Origin: Xylanimicrobium pachnodae JCM 13526 = NBRC 107786 | Lineage (GTDB): Bacteria; Actinomycetota; Actinomycetes; Actinomycetales; Cellulomonadaceae | DNA length: 64,000 nt | Assembly (NCBI GenBank): GCA_001592145.1 | Contig: BCWJ01000002.1 | Coordinates: 202,962 to 266,961 of the forward strand | Reading direction: 5' to 3' | Part shown: positions 34,566-45,836 of the stretch, piece after piece | Numbering within the stretch: position 1 is the first letter of the stretch | How the letters are laid out: every line of letters begins with the position of its first letter | Made by a program: the position numbers and the translations under genes | Notes under the pieces: generated by a model | Told to the model about the DNA's origin: nothing | Database searches by the model: none | What the model saw: the letters and a program-made list of their open reading frames with translations, nothing else

Positions 34566-36160
34566 TAGCCGAGGAGCTTGTCGAAGCCTTCCGGCAGCTT
34601 CAGCGACGACAGGTCCACGTCGTCCTTCTTCGGGGCGCCGACGCCGAACGCCGAACCCGCCGGCGCCGCCGGGCCGCCGCCCAACGCCTTCTCGAGCATC
34701 TCGCGCTCCTGCTGGGCGCGCTTGGCGGGGTTGCCCGACTTGCCCTTGACCTTCTTCTTCGGCGCCTGCCGCGCCCCCGCGCGCTTCCCCGCACCCGGCA
34801 TGCCCGGCATCTGCGGCATCCCCGGCACACCGCCGCCGCGCGACATCTGCCGCATCATCTTCTGCGCGGCCTCGAACCGCTCCAGGAGCTGGTTGACCGC
34901 CGTCGTCGTCGTGCCGGAGCCGCGGGCGATGCGCGCGCGGCGCGACCCGTTGATGATCTTGGGGTTCTCGCGCTCCCCCGGCGTCATCGAATGGATGATC
35001 GCCTCGATGCGATCCACCTCGCGCTCGTCGAAGTTCTCGAGCTGCTCGCGCATCTGACCCATGCCCGGCAGCATGCCGAGCATCTTCTTCATCGAGCCGA
35101 GCTTCTTCATCTGCTGCATCTGCACCAGGAAGTCGGCCAGCGAGAAGTCCTGCCCCGAGGCGACCTTGGCCGCCATCTTCTCGGCCTGCTCGGCGTCGAA
35201 GGCGCGCTCGGCCTGCTCGATGAGGGTGAGCACGTCGCCCATGTCGAGGATGCGCCCGGCCATGCGGTCCGGGTGGAACACCTCGAAGTCCGTGAGCTTC
35301 TCGCCCGTGGACGCGAACATGATCGGGCGCCCGGTCACCTTCGCGACGGAGAGTGCCGCGCCACCGCGGGCGTCGCCGTCCAGCTTGGACAGGACGACGC
35401 CGGTGAAGTCGACGCCCTCCAGGAACGCCGACGCCGTCGCCACCGCGTCCTGACCGATCATCGCGTCGATGACGAACAGGACCTCGTCGGGGTTGATCGC
35501 GGCGCGGATGTCCGCCGCCTGCTGCATCAGCACCGCGTCGACGCCGAGGCGGCCCGCGGTGTCCACGATGACGACGTCGTGCTGCTTGTCCCGGGCGAAC
35601 GCCACACCGTCGCGCGCGACGCCCACCGGGTCGCCGATCACCACGTCCACGTCCACGGAACCCTGGTTGCCCGGGTGCGGCGCGAACACGGGTACCCCGG
35701 CGCGCTCGGCCACCACGGAGAGCTGCGTGACCGCGTTGGGCCGCTGCAGGTCCGCGGCCACGAGAATCGGCGTGTGCCCCTGCGCCCTGAGCGCGTGCGC
35801 GAGCTTGCCGGCCAGCGTCGTCTTACCGGCGCCCTGGAGACCCGCGAGCATGATGACCGTGGGCGGCACCTTGGCGAGCTGCAGGGTGCGGGTGGCACCG
35901 CCGAGGATCTCGACGAGCTCCTCGTTGACGATCTTGACGACCTGCTGCGCCGGGTTGAGCGCCCCGGAGACCTCCGCGCCCAGCGCCCGCTCGCGGATCG
36001 CTGCCGTGAACTCGCGCACCACGGGCACGGCGACGTCGGCGTCCAGCAGCGCGCGCCGGATCTCGCGCACGGTGGCGTCGATGTCCGCCTCGGACAGACG
36101 CCCCCGGCCGCGGAGGTTCTTGAAGGTCGCGGTGAGCCGATCCGACAGGGAGTTGAACAC
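34565..36160 (-). CDS. ffh: Signal recognition particle protein Ffh (SRP54)
   Basis: This 531-residue GTPase targets nascent membrane proteins with 4.5S RNA and docks on FtsY. The N domain opens MFNSLSDRLTATFKNLRG. The G domain shows GLQGAGKTTLAGKLA (P-loop), DTAGRLGVD and SKLDGDARGG. The Met-rich M domain (about 300-450) has the FLVQMQQMKKLGSMKKMLGMLPG segment. A basic, Gly/Pro-rich tail follows. The GTG at 36160 has AAGGA upstream. It follows glnD at 82 bp and may be cotranscribed with it. Confidence 0.97.
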   Translation of the reverse strand: MFNSLSDRLTATFKNLRGRGRLSEADIDATVREIRRALLDADVAVPVVREFTAAIRERALGAEVSGALNPAQQVVKIVNEELVEILGGATRTLQLAKVPPTVIMLAGLQGAGKTTLAGKLAHALRAQGHTPILVAADLQRPNAVTQLSVVAERAGVPVFAPHPGNQGSVDVDVVIGDPVGVARDGVAFARDKQHDVVIVDTAGRLGVDAVLMQQAADIRAAINPDEVLFVIDAMIGQDAVATASAFLEGVDFTGVVLSKLDGDARGGAALSVAKVTGRPIMFASTGEKLTDFEVFHPDRMAGRILDMGDVLTLIEQAERAFDAEQAEKMAAKVASGQDFSLADFLVQMQQMKKLGSMKKMLGMLPGMGQMREQLENFDEREVDRIEAIIHSMTPGERENPKIINGSRRARIARGSGTTTTAVNQLLERFEAAQKMMRQMSRGGGVPGMPQMPGMPGAGKRAGARQAPKKKVKGKSGNPAKRAQQEREMLEKALGGGPAAPAGSAFGVGAPKKDDVDLSSLKLPEGFDKLLG

Positions 36161-36242
36161 CAGTCACGGTCCTTGAGGTCTTCGACAGCAGTCGTACGGG
36201 TGGGAACGGTGACCCAGACTACCGGGCGGCCCCGGCGGCCCG

Positions 36243-38024
36243 TCAGCCGTGGGCAGCCACCGCGCGCGCCCGCGCCACCAGGTCGTCGACGAGTCGCGCC
36301 CGCCAGGCGGTCCACCCCGGCGTCGTCCCCAGGCCAGACGTTCCCAGGCTCGACGCGTCGGCCTCCGTCAGTGCGCGCAGCTCGGCCAGCAGCGCGGTGC
36401 GGTGCCCGACGGCGTCGAGCAGCCGGTGCACCGTCGCCGGGTCCTGCGGGTCGGCCGACGTGGCGAGCTCGGCGAGCAGCAGGTGGTGTCGCACCAGCAC
36501 GGTCACGTCGGCGGCGACGCCCGGGGCCACACCCATCCTGGCGAGCACGGCGGGCACGATGCGGGCGCCCTCGACGGCATGGTCCGGGTGCTGCGCCCCG
36601 CGCCTCTTGCCGAGGTCGTGGAACAGCGCCGCGAGCAGCAGCACCTCGGGGCGCACCGCGTCCGGGTCGGGCAGGGCGCGCCGCACCGCGCCGGCCTGCA
36701 CCACCGTCTCGATCAGGTGCCGGTCCACGGTGTGCCGGTGGATCGCCGCGCGCTGCGGGCGGTTGCGCACCCCCGCCCACTCGGGGATCCATCGCGTGAC
36801 CACGCCGGCCAGGTCGAGGGCCTCCCACACCGGTACCTGCGCCGGCCCGGAGCCCAGCAGCTCGAGGAACCCCTCGCGCGCGGCGGCGGGCCACGGTTGC
36901 GGCAGCACAGCCCCCGCAGCGAGCGATCCGACGGTCACCGGCGACAGCGGCAGGCCGGTCCTGGCCGCGGTCGCGGCCGCGCGTACCGCCAGCAGCGCGT
37001 CCGTGCGCGGATCGGCGTCGGCGGCCAGCGCGAGCTCGCCGTCGTGCTCCACCAGGCCGTCTCCCATCGAGCGCAGGAGCGGCGCGGTGCGGCGTCCGCG
37101 CACCAGCAGGGTGCGCGGTGGCCGCGCGGGACGCGCCGCCCGGCGGGCCCGCCGCACGGTGGAGTCGAGCGCGTACGCGATCTCACGGCCCGCCTCGGCC
37201 AGCGAGGCGAGCAGCTCGTCGGGGTCCTCGACGCCGCACCGCCCGGCCACCTCGTCGAGATCGGCCAGCAGCAGCCGGGTGGTTCTCCGGCCCGTGACCA
37301 CCTGCACGGCGTCGCGCACGTCGAGCAGGTGCCCGTACGCGCGGTCCACCGCCCCGTGCGGGCGGTCGGTGAGCCACGTGGCCGCGAGCGCCTGGAGCAG
37401 GACGGCGTCACGGAGCCCGCCGCGCGCCTCCTTGAGGTCGGGCTCGATCAGGTAGACCAGCTCGCCGGAGCGTTCGGCACGCTGGTGGGCCGATGCCAGC
37501 AGGTCGGGCAGCCGCCGCCGGGCCGCGGCCCGCCAGTCGGTGAGGATCGCGGACGCCGCCTGGCGCACCACCGACGTGTCCCCGGCGACGGGCCGCACGT
37601 CGAGCCAGCCGGAGACCGCGGGGACGTCTGCCGCCGCGACCTGGCGCGCCTGGCCGACCGAGCGGACCGCGTGGTCGACGTCGACCTTCGAGTCCCACAG
37701 CGGGTACCAGAGACGTTCGGCCACGCGGGCCAGCTCCGCGGCCTCGTGGGTGTGACCGTCGTGCACGAGCACCAGGTCGATGTCGGAGCGCGGCCCCAGG
37801 TCACCGCGGGCGAGGCTGCCGACGGCGGCCAGCGCGATACCCCGCGGGTCGGTGCCCTCGGTGGCCTGCTCGTAGAGCACGCCCAACCGGTCGGTGACGA
37901 GCCGGACCAGCGCCGCGCGGCGAGTGGCACCGTCGCGTCCGGGGCCGGTCAGGTCCGCGGCCATGCCGGTGAGCTCGTCGAGCAGGCCGGCGACGGGAGA
38001 GGGGCCGGGCGTCGAGCTCGTCAT
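36243..38024 (-). CDS. glnD: PII uridylyl/adenylyltransferase GlnD lacking ACT domains
   Basis: This protein would modify GlnK at its T-loop tyrosine according to nitrogen status. The nucleotidyltransferase site is clear: GSLARGD (69-75) and SDIDLV, with Asp81 and Asp83. A linker domain (about 170-420) follows. An HD domain with FHDLGK near residue 468 would remove the modification. At 593 residues it ends about 45 residues after the HD motifs. The two C-terminal ACT domains that sense glutamine in standard GlnD (about 700-900 residues) are missing, and only 82 bp remain before ffh, so no remnant can be hidden there. The ATG at 38024 was chosen; a GTG two codons upstream is also possible. Confidence 0.88.
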   Translation of the reverse strand: MTSSTPGPSPVAGLLDELTGMAADLTGPGRDGATRRAALVRLVTDRLGVLYEQATEGTDPRGIALAAVGSLARGDLGPRSDIDLVLVHDGHTHEAAELARVAERLWYPLWDSKVDVDHAVRSVGQARQVAAADVPAVSGWLDVRPVAGDTSVVRQAASAILTDWRAAARRRLPDLLASAHQRAERSGELVYLIEPDLKEARGGLRDAVLLQALAATWLTDRPHGAVDRAYGHLLDVRDAVQVVTGRRTTRLLLADLDEVAGRCGVEDPDELLASLAEAGREIAYALDSTVRRARRAARPARPPRTLLVRGRRTAPLLRSMGDGLVEHDGELALAADADPRTDALLAVRAAATAARTGLPLSPVTVGSLAAGAVLPQPWPAAAREGFLELLGSGPAQVPVWEALDLAGVVTRWIPEWAGVRNRPQRAAIHRHTVDRHLIETVVQAGAVRRALPDPDAVRPEVLLLAALFHDLGKRRGAQHPDHAVEGARIVPAVLARMGVAPGVAADVTVLVRHHLLLAELATSADPQDPATVHRLLDAVGHRTALLAELRALTEADASSLGTSGLGTTPGWTAWRARLVDDLVARARAVAAHG

Positions 38025-38086
38025 GGTCACGGCACTCCGTCCGTCGGGAGAAGCACCACGGCGGGACGGCCGCCGGGATCCACGGC

Positions 38087-38119
38087 GGCCCGACCACCGG
38101 GAGAACCGGTGGCCGGGCC
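38087..38119 (-). terminator. Hairpin between glnK and glnD
   Basis: GGCCCGACCACCGG (38087-38100) and CCGGTGGCCGGGCC (38106-38119) pair at 13 of 14 positions around a 5-base loop, 33 bases after the glnK stop. It probably ends or attenuates the amtB-glnK transcript before glnD. Confidence 0.7.
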
Positions 38120-38152
38120 TGGGCGGAACCACGGTGTTCCGGTCATGGGGGC

Positions 38153-39807
<1,655 letters not shown>

Positions 39808-39885
39808 CGTGATCCTCCCCTGCCAGCCGCGGCGGCTGGTCGGGACAACCGTCCCCGGCGGGGGTTACCGACGGCGCGTCCGGGC

Positions 39886-39932
39886 GTTACGAAGACGTCA
39901 CAGCGCGGCACGGCAGGTAAACGTTGGGTTTC
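39886..39932 (-). promoter_or_regulatory. Candidate GlnR-type boxes upstream of amtB
   Basis: On the minus strand GTGAC-N6-GTAAC (39901-39886) matches the GTNAC-N6-GNAAC shape of actinobacterial GlnR half-boxes. A further inverted pair GAAAC-N5-GTTTAC lies just upstream (39932-39917). They are about 80-125 bp before the amtB start, a fitting place for activation in nitrogen limitation. No confident -35/-10 pair was found. The match is by eye only. Confidence 0.4.
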
Positions 39933-39972
39933 CTGGCGGGGTGCGGACGGTGCGGTCAGGACCGGTCCCGGG

Positions 39973-41139
39973 TCACTCCCCGAGGATGCCGTCGACGAAC
40001 TGGGTCGCGTCGAACGGGGCCAGGTCGTCCGGGCCCTCGCCCAGGCCCACGAGCTTGACCGGCACGCCCAGCTCGCGCTGCACCGCGACGACGATGCCGC
40101 CCTTGGCGGTGCCGTCCAGCTTGGTGAGCACGATGCCTGTCACGCCCGCGACCTCGCCGAACACGCGCGCCTGCTGCAGGCCGTTCTGGCCCGTGGTGGC
40201 GTCGAGCACCAGCAGCACCTCGGTCAGTGCCGCCTCGCGCGTGATCACGCGCGTGATCTTGCCCAGCTCGTCCATCAGCCCGGCCTTGTTCTGCAACCGG
40301 CCCGCGGTGTCGACGACGACGACGTCGGCGCCCTCCGCCTTGCCCTGCTTGACGGCGTCGAACGCCACGGCGGCCGGGTCAGCGCCGTCCCGGTCGGCGC
40401 GCACCGTGACGACGCCCACGCGCGAGCCCCACGTCTGGAGCTGGTCCGCGGCGGCCGCCCGGAACGTGTCCGCGGCGCCCAGCACCACGTGGTCGCCGTC
40501 GGCGACGAGCACGCGCGCCAGCTTGCCCACCGTCGTCGTCTTGCCCGTGCCGTTCACCCCGACCACGAGGACCACGCCCGGCGTGCCCGGCTCCGCGCCG
40601 TGCGTGTGCACGGTGCGGTCCAGGTCGGCGCCCACCAGGGCGATCAGCTCCTCACGCAGCATGTCCCGCACATCCGCCGGGTCGCTGACCGCCTCGACCC
40701 GCACCCGGGTGCGCAACGCGTCGATGAGCTCGCCGGCCGGGCCGGCGCCGACGTCGGCGAGCAGCAGCGACTCCTCGAGCTCGTCCCAGTCGTCCTCGGT
40801 GAGGTGGTCCCGGGACAGCACGGCCAGCAGGCGGGCGCCCAGCGGCGAACCCGACCGGGCGAGCCGGTCACGCAGCCGCACCAGCCGGCCCGCGGCGGGT
40901 GCCGGGCGCTCGAGCGCGGGGGGCGCTTCCTCGACGGTAGGCGCTTGCGCGGAGACGGGAGGCTGCGCGGGCGCTGGCGTCCCGTCGGCGGTCGGTGCAG
41001 CGGTACCGGTCGGTGCGGGCGGCGTCGTCGGCGGTGGCACCTGCCGACCGCGGCGCAGTCGGGGCGCGACCAGCGCCGCGACCACCGCGAGCACGATGAC
41101 GACCAGGACGGGGATCAACCAGGGAAGAACGTCGCTCAC
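39973..41139 (-). CDS. ftsY: Signal recognition particle receptor FtsY
   Basis: This 388-residue GTPase is the membrane receptor for SRP. An N-terminal hydrophobic helix (about 5-28) is followed by a Pro/Ala-rich linker (30-95) and then the NG domain with VGVNGTGKTTTVGKLA (P-loop), AADTFRAAAADQL, DTAGRLQNK and the LTKLDGTAKGG segment. The N-terminal membrane anchor is typical of actinobacterial FtsY. The start is GTG at 41139. It is downstream of smc and a small membrane protein gene. Confidence 0.96.
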   Translation of the reverse strand: MSDVLPWLIPVLVVIVLAVVAALVAPRLRRGRQVPPPTTPPAPTGTAAPTADGTPAPAQPPVSAQAPTVEEAPPALERPAPAAGRLVRLRDRLARSGSPLGARLLAVLSRDHLTEDDWDELEESLLLADVGAGPAGELIDALRTRVRVEAVSDPADVRDMLREELIALVGADLDRTVHTHGAEPGTPGVVLVVGVNGTGKTTTVGKLARVLVADGDHVVLGAADTFRAAAADQLQTWGSRVGVVTVRADRDGADPAAVAFDAVKQGKAEGADVVVVDTAGRLQNKAGLMDELGKITRVITREAALTEVLLVLDATTGQNGLQQARVFGEVAGVTGIVLTKLDGTAKGGIVVAVQRELGVPVKLVGLGEGPDDLAPFDATQFVDGILGE

Positions 41140-41205
41140 GGGGTCAGTCTCCCAGAGACCGGCTCCGGTTCACCCGGGCAGGCGGTCCAGCGCCCGCCGG
41201 GCGCG

Positions 41206-41616
41206 CTACTCGGCCGAGACCGGGTGCTCGGTGGGCGCTGGACGCTCTGCGGGCAGACCGGGAGCCTCAAGGTCTCCCGCCGGCCCGGTCGGCCGCTCGA
41301 GCGAGCCGAGGTGAATGTGCCGCGTCGCCTGCTGCCGCGCCCGCGAGATCACGTCGGCCAACTGCTCGGCGTCCACGTAGGCGGGCCCGTCCTCGACACC
41401 CTGGGCCAGCATCATGTCCAGGTTGGTGTCGACGGGGCGTGCCACCCGGCCCCGATGGCGCAGGCCGGCGCGGAACGACCGCCAGAACACGACGATCCCG
41501 CTGCCCTCCGGCACGTCACCGGGAACGCCCTGCCCGCGCTCCATGACGCTCGCGACCACGAACACTGCCGTGGCCAGGGCGAGCGCCGCGATGAGCCAGA
41601 TGATGAGCGCGAGCAT
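41206..41616 (-). CDS. Small single-pass membrane protein of unknown function
   Basis: This 136-residue protein has one N-terminal hydrophobic helix (LALIIWLIAALALATAVFVV, 2-21) and a hydrophilic, probably cytoplasmic remainder, with R-H-R-G-R-V-A-R-P and DTNLDMMLAQG stretches and a Pro-rich end. I do not recognise a family. It lies 92 bp after smc and 66 bp before ftsY, in the same direction. The ATG at 41616 starts directly at the helix; a longer in-frame start would overlap the smc 3' end. Confidence 0.7.
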   Translation of the reverse strand: MLALIIWLIAALALATAVFVVASVMERGQGVPGDVPEGSGIVVFWRSFRAGLRHRGRVARPVDTNLDMMLAQGVEDGPAYVDAEQLADVISRARQQATRHIHLGSLERPTGPAGDLEAPGLPAERPAPTEHPVSAE

Positions 41617-41708
41617 GAGACCAGTGTCCCGCAATCGTCCGACGGGTTCCTGACAAGATGGTGGGGATCGTGTGAACGGGCCGACGACTGAGTATGCGGC
41701 CGCCGCCG

Positions 41709-44700
41709 TCACACGCTCTCGCGCAGCCGCTGCGAGATCACGGTCGTGATGCCGTCCCCGCGCATCGCCACCCCGTAGAGGGCGTCCGCCACCTCCATGG
41801 TGCGCTTCTGGTGCGTGATGACGATGAGCTGGGAGTGGGTCTGCAGCTCGCGGAAGATCTCCAGCAGCCGGCCCAGGTTGACGTCGTCGAGCGCCGCCTC
41901 CACCTCGTCCATGATGAGGAACGGGCTGGGGCGCGCCTTGAAGATCGACACGAGGAACGCCACGGCGGTGAGCGACCGCTCCCCGCCCGAGAGCAGTGAC
42001 AGCCGCTTGACCTTCTTGCCCGCCGGACGCGCCTCGACGTCGATGCCCGTGGTGAGCAGGTCGGACGGGTCGGTGAGCACCAGCCGCCCCTCGCCACCCG
42101 GGAACAGCGTGGGGAACACCCGCTCGAACATCGCCGCCGTGTCCCGGTACGCCTCGGCGAACACCTGCTGCACCCGGTCGTCGATGTCCTCGACGATCTT
42201 GAGCAGGTCCGCGCGCGACTTCTTCAGGTCGGCGAGCTGCTCGGTGAGGAACCGGTGCCGCTCCTCGAGGGCCGCGAACTCCTCCAGCGCCAGTGGGTTC
42301 ACCGTCCCGATCCGGGCCAGCGCCCGCTCCGACTGGGCCAGGCGCTTGGCCTGCTCGTCGCGCACATAGGGCAGCGGCTCCGGGTCGGGCTCGTCCTGTG
42401 GCCAGTCGTCGGGGCGCGGCACCGGGATCAGCCGGTCCGGGCCGAACTCGTCCAGCAGGGTCTGCGCGTCGGTGCCCAGCTCGTCGGTGGCGCGCTGCTC
42501 GAGCTGCTCCAACCGGGCGACCTGCTGGGCGCGTGCCACCTCGTCGCGATGGGCGACGTCGGTCAGGTCGCGCAGCTCGCCGGCCAGGCGGTCGACGTCG
42601 GAGCGCACCGTCTCCAGGGCGGACGTGTGCGCGGCGCGCGCCTCGTCCGCCGCGGCACGCTCGTCGGCCGCACGCACGATCGACCGGTCGATCGCCGTGA
42701 GCACCTCCCCCGCGTCGGCGTCCACCTGCGAGGCGACCCGCGCCTGCCGCGCCCGCTCCTGGGCGCGCTCGGCCGCCTGACGCCGTGCCGCGCGCTCCGC
42801 GGCGGCCGCCCGGGCCAGCCCCTGGGCGCGCCCCGACACCGCCCGGGCCCTCTCCTCGCGCGTCCGCAGGGCCAGGCGGGCCTCCGTCTCGGCACCGCGA
42901 GCCTCGGACGCGGCACGCTGCGCGGCGTCACGCGCCTCACCCGCCGCGGTGGCCGCCTCCTCCTGCGACTGGCCCGGGGTGGCCTGCGCCGCCTCCAGCC
43001 GCTCCACCAGCCGCGCCAGCTCGACCTCGTCCTGCTCCCGGCGCTCACTCGTTCGCGCGAGCGTCGCGCGCAGCCGGTCCGCCTCGGTCCGGGCCGCACG
43101 CTGCGCGGACCCCAGCGTGCCCAGCTGTTCGGCGACCGCGGCCAGCGCGGCGTCCGACTCGTGCAACCGGTCCAGGGTCTCGTCGTACCGGCGCTGGGCC
43201 TCACCCAGCCGGTCGCGCGCGCCCGCGAGGGCGAACCGGGCGCGCTCCCCGCGCGCGGCGGCGTCGTCGGCCCGGGCGCGCGCCTCGTCGAGCGCGGCCT
43301 GCAGGTGCAGCACGCTCGGCGCGGCGGCCGAGCCGCCCGCCGCGCGGACGCCCCCGAGCAGGTCACCGGCCCGGGTGACGGCGACGGCGTCCGGATGCAC
43401 CGCCACGAAGGCACGTGCCTGCGCAAGATCCTCGACGACGACGACGCCCGCGAGCAGCGTGCGCAGCGCCGCGGCGGCGGGACCCGTGGCGGCGACGACG
43501 TCGACGGCGGGGATCCCACCGGTCGACGCCGGGGTCTCGACAGGCTCGAGGGCAGGCTCGACCGGCCCGGGGGCGCCCACCACCAGGGCGGCCCGGCCGG
43601 CGTCGTCGTCACGCAGCAGACGCAGCGCATCCACCGCGGCGTCCAGATCCGCGACGGCGACGGCGTCGGCGAGCGGACCCAGCGCGGCGGCGATCGCGGC
43701 CTCGTACCCCACCTCGACGCCCAGCACCGCGGCGACCGACCCGAGCACGCCGGGTGGGTTCGCCGCGAGCAGCGCGCCTGCGCCGTCCTTCCGGTCCAGG
43801 CTGAGCTCGAGCGCGTCGATGCGTGCCACCGCCGACGCGCGATCCTGGTCCGCGGCGGCCGCCTCGGCCTCCAGGTCGGCGGTCTGGGACCGGGCCGCCG
43901 CCACGGCAGCCGCCGCGTCCTCGTGCGCGGCGTCGAGACCCTCCTCGCCGGCCTCCGCCCCCACCACCTGCGTCTCCAGGGCGGCGAACTGGCGGGTGGC
44001 CTCCCGCTCACGGCGTTCCGCCTCCGCCAACCCGGCGCGCACCCGGTCGAGCTCCTCCTGCGCGGACTCCACCTTCGAGCGGTGCACCGCGACCTGCCCC
44101 GCCAACCGGGCCAGGCCCTCGCGCCGGTCGGCGGCCGCGCGGTGCACGGTGGCCAGGTCACGCTCGGCCACCGCCGCGGCCTCCTCGGCCGCCGCCCGCG
44201 CCTCGACGGCGGCGGCGAGCGCCTCCCGCGCCGCCTCGACCTCGCGGGCCAGCTCGGCCTCGGACGCCCGGGCGCGCTCGGCCTGCGCGTCCAGGTCGTC
44301 CGGGTCGGCGCCCGTGCGCCCCCGCTCCTCCACGTCCACGGACCCCAGCAGGCGCACCCGCTCCTGGGCCAGGGTCCGGGTACCGCGCACCCGCTCGCGC
44401 AGGGCCGTCAGCGCGTGGAAGGTGTCCGCCGCGCGGGCCGCCGCCGTCGTCGTCCCCGCCGCGACCACCTCCAGGCGGGCGAGCTCGGCGCGCGCGGTGT
44501 CCAGCGCCTGCTCGGTCGCCGCCTGCCGCTGACGCAGCACCGCCTCGTCCGCACGCTCCGCATCGAGCTGCGCGGTGAGCTGGGCCAGGTCGTCGGCCAG
44601 CAGGCGGGCCTTCGCGTCGCGCAGGTCGGCCTGGAACACACGCGCCTTGCGCGCCGCCTCGGCCTGGCGGCCCAGGGGGCCGAGCTGACGGCGCAGCTCG

Positions 44701-45287
44701 GCGGTCAGATCCGTGAGTCGTGCCAGGTTCCCGGCCATCTGACCGAGCTTGCGCAGCGCCTTCTCCTTGCGCTTGCGGTGCTTGAGGACCCCCGCGGCCT
44801 CCTCGACGAACCCGCGCCGCTCCTCCGGCGTGGCCCGCAGCACCGCGTCGAGCTGGCCCTGCCCGACGACGACGTGCATCTCGCGCCCGATGCCCGAGTC
44901 GCTCAGCAGCTCCTGGATGTCCAGCAGGCGGCACGTCGAGCCGTTGATCGCGTACTCCGACCCGCCGCTGCGGAACAGGGTGCGGCTGATCGTCACCTCG
45001 GTGTAGTCGATCGGCAGGGCGCCGTCCGTGTTGTCGATCGTCAGTGACACCTCGGCCCTGCCGAGCGGCGGGCGCCCCGACGTGCCGGCGAAGATGACGT
45101 CCTCCATCTTGCCGCCGCGCAACGACTTCGCGCCCTGCTCCCCCATGACCCACGCGAGCGCGTCGACCACGTTCGACTTGCCCGAGCCGTTGGGGCCCAC
45201 GACGCACGTGATGCCGGGTTCGAAGCTCAGCGTCGTCGCCGTGGCGAACGACTTGAAGCCTCGCAGCGTCAGCGTCTTGAGATGCAC
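41709..45287 (-). CDS. smc: Chromosome segregation protein SMC
   Basis: This 1,192-residue condensin ATPase organises the chromosome with ScpA and ScpB. Walker A GPNGSGKS is at 31-38. Two very long Ala/Glu/Arg-rich coiled coils flank a hinge near 500-650. The C-terminal head has the LSGGERSLTAVAFL signature and Walker B FLIMDEVEAALDD. The GTG at 45287 is right at the conserved MHLKTLTLRGFKSF. Within the hinge an inserted-looking stretch, PVEPALEPVETP, is encoded by a copy of the dispersed repeat (43531-43563). Confidence 0.97.
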   Translation of the reverse strand: MHLKTLTLRGFKSFATATTLSFEPGITCVVGPNGSGKSNVVDALAWVMGEQGAKSLRGGKMEDVIFAGTSGRPPLGRAEVSLTIDNTDGALPIDYTEVTISRTLFRSGGSEYAINGSTCRLLDIQELLSDSGIGREMHVVVGQGQLDAVLRATPEERRGFVEEAAGVLKHRKRKEKALRKLGQMAGNLARLTDLTAELRRQLGPLGRQAEAARKARVFQADLRDAKARLLADDLAQLTAQLDAERADEAVLRQRQAATEQALDTARAELARLEVVAAGTTTAAARAADTFHALTALRERVRGTRTLAQERVRLLGSVDVEERGRTGADPDDLDAQAERARASEAELAREVEAAREALAAAVEARAAAEEAAAVAERDLATVHRAAADRREGLARLAGQVAVHRSKVESAQEELDRVRAGLAEAERREREATRQFAALETQVVGAEAGEEGLDAAHEDAAAAVAAARSQTADLEAEAAAADQDRASAVARIDALELSLDRKDGAGALLAANPPGVLGSVAAVLGVEVGYEAAIAAALGPLADAVAVADLDAAVDALRLLRDDDAGRAALVVGAPGPVEPALEPVETPASTGGIPAVDVVAATGPAAAALRTLLAGVVVVEDLAQARAFVAVHPDAVAVTRAGDLLGGVRAAGGSAAAPSVLHLQAALDEARARADDAAARGERARFALAGARDRLGEAQRRYDETLDRLHESDAALAAVAEQLGTLGSAQRAARTEADRLRATLARTSERREQDEVELARLVERLEAAQATPGQSQEEAATAAGEARDAAQRAASEARGAETEARLALRTREERARAVSGRAQGLARAAAAERAARRQAAERAQERARQARVASQVDADAGEVLTAIDRSIVRAADERAAADEARAAHTSALETVRSDVDRLAGELRDLTDVAHRDEVARAQQVARLEQLEQRATDELGTDAQTLLDEFGPDRLIPVPRPDDWPQDEPDPEPLPYVRDEQAKRLAQSERALARIGTVNPLALEEFAALEERHRFLTEQLADLKKSRADLLKIVEDIDDRVQQVFAEAYRDTAAMFERVFPTLFPGGEGRLVLTDPSDLLTTGIDVEARPAGKKVKRLSLLSGGERSLTAVAFLVSIFKARPSPFLIMDEVEAALDDVNLGRLLEIFRELQTHSQLIVITHQKRTMEVADALYGVAMRGDGITTVISQRLRESV
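43531..43563. repeat. Dispersed short repeat copy in the smc hinge region
   Basis: GGGGTCTCGACAGGCTCGA is identical to the GH3 copy at 1483-1501, and a partial second unit, GCAGGCTCGACC, follows. On the smc strand it is read in the same frame as in GH3, giving EPVETP in both proteins. Confidence 0.6.
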
Positions 45288-45327
45288 GCCACAACCCTAA
45301 AGGGGGACGGGCACGGAACGGCGGACC

Positions 45328-45810
45328 TCAGAGGCGCGGGAACCACAGCGCGATCTCCCGCGCGGCCGACTCCGGGGAGTCCGACCCGTGGACGATGTTC
45401 TGGATCACCGGGGTGTCCCACGTGCGCGCGAAGTCGCCGCGGATCGTGCCGGGCGCAGCCGCCGTGGGGTCCGTGGCGCCCGCGAGCGACCGGAAGCCCT
45501 CGACCACGCGCTGACCCTCGGCGACCACGGCCAGGATCGGGCCGGAGAGCATGAAGTCCACCAGCGGCTGGTAGAACGGCTTGCCGACGTGCTCGGCGTA
45601 GTGCTGCGCCAGCAGCTCCGGCGTCGCGGTCACCAGCTCGACGCCGGCCAGCGCGTACCCCTTCGCCTCGAGGCGGCGCAGCACCTCACCGGCCAGACCG
45701 CGGCGCACGCCGTCGGGCTTGACCAGCACGAGCGTGCGCTCGGTGCTCGCGGAGGTGGCGCTCTCGGGGGTGGCGTTCGCCGGGGTCGCGGAGGTCTTCT
45801 GCGTCGTCAT
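45328..45810 (-). CDS. ndk: Nucleoside diphosphate kinase
   Basis: This 160-residue enzyme balances nucleoside triphosphates. The core begins at TERTLVLVKPDGVRRGL, and the active-site histidine is in the IQNIVHGSDSPESA segment. The N-terminal 27 or so residues are a Thr/Ala/Ser-rich extension not found in most Ndk proteins. A GTG at 45840 overlapping the DUF4233 stop (GTGA) would lengthen it by 10 more residues; neither start has a good ribosome site. It sits after DUF4233, the usual actinobacterial neighbour. Confidence 0.95.
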   Translation of the reverse strand: MTTQKTSATPANATPESATSASTERTLVLVKPDGVRRGLAGEVLRRLEAKGYALAGVELVTATPELLAQHYAEHVGKPFYQPLVDFMLSGPILAVVAEGQRVVEGFRSLAGATDPTAAAPGTIRGDFARTWDTPVIQNIVHGSDSPESAAREIALWFPRL

Positions 45811-45836
45811 GCCCGAAGGGTAACGGCCACGACCGG

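Noticed and set aside
42255..45047. Very long plus-strand open frame opposite smc (and similar frames opposite GH3, GH31, GH42 and ileS)
   Set aside because: GC-rich codon use leaves few stops on the opposite strand. These frames encode Arg/Gly/Pro-rich nonsense, while the minus-strand products have full family motifs.
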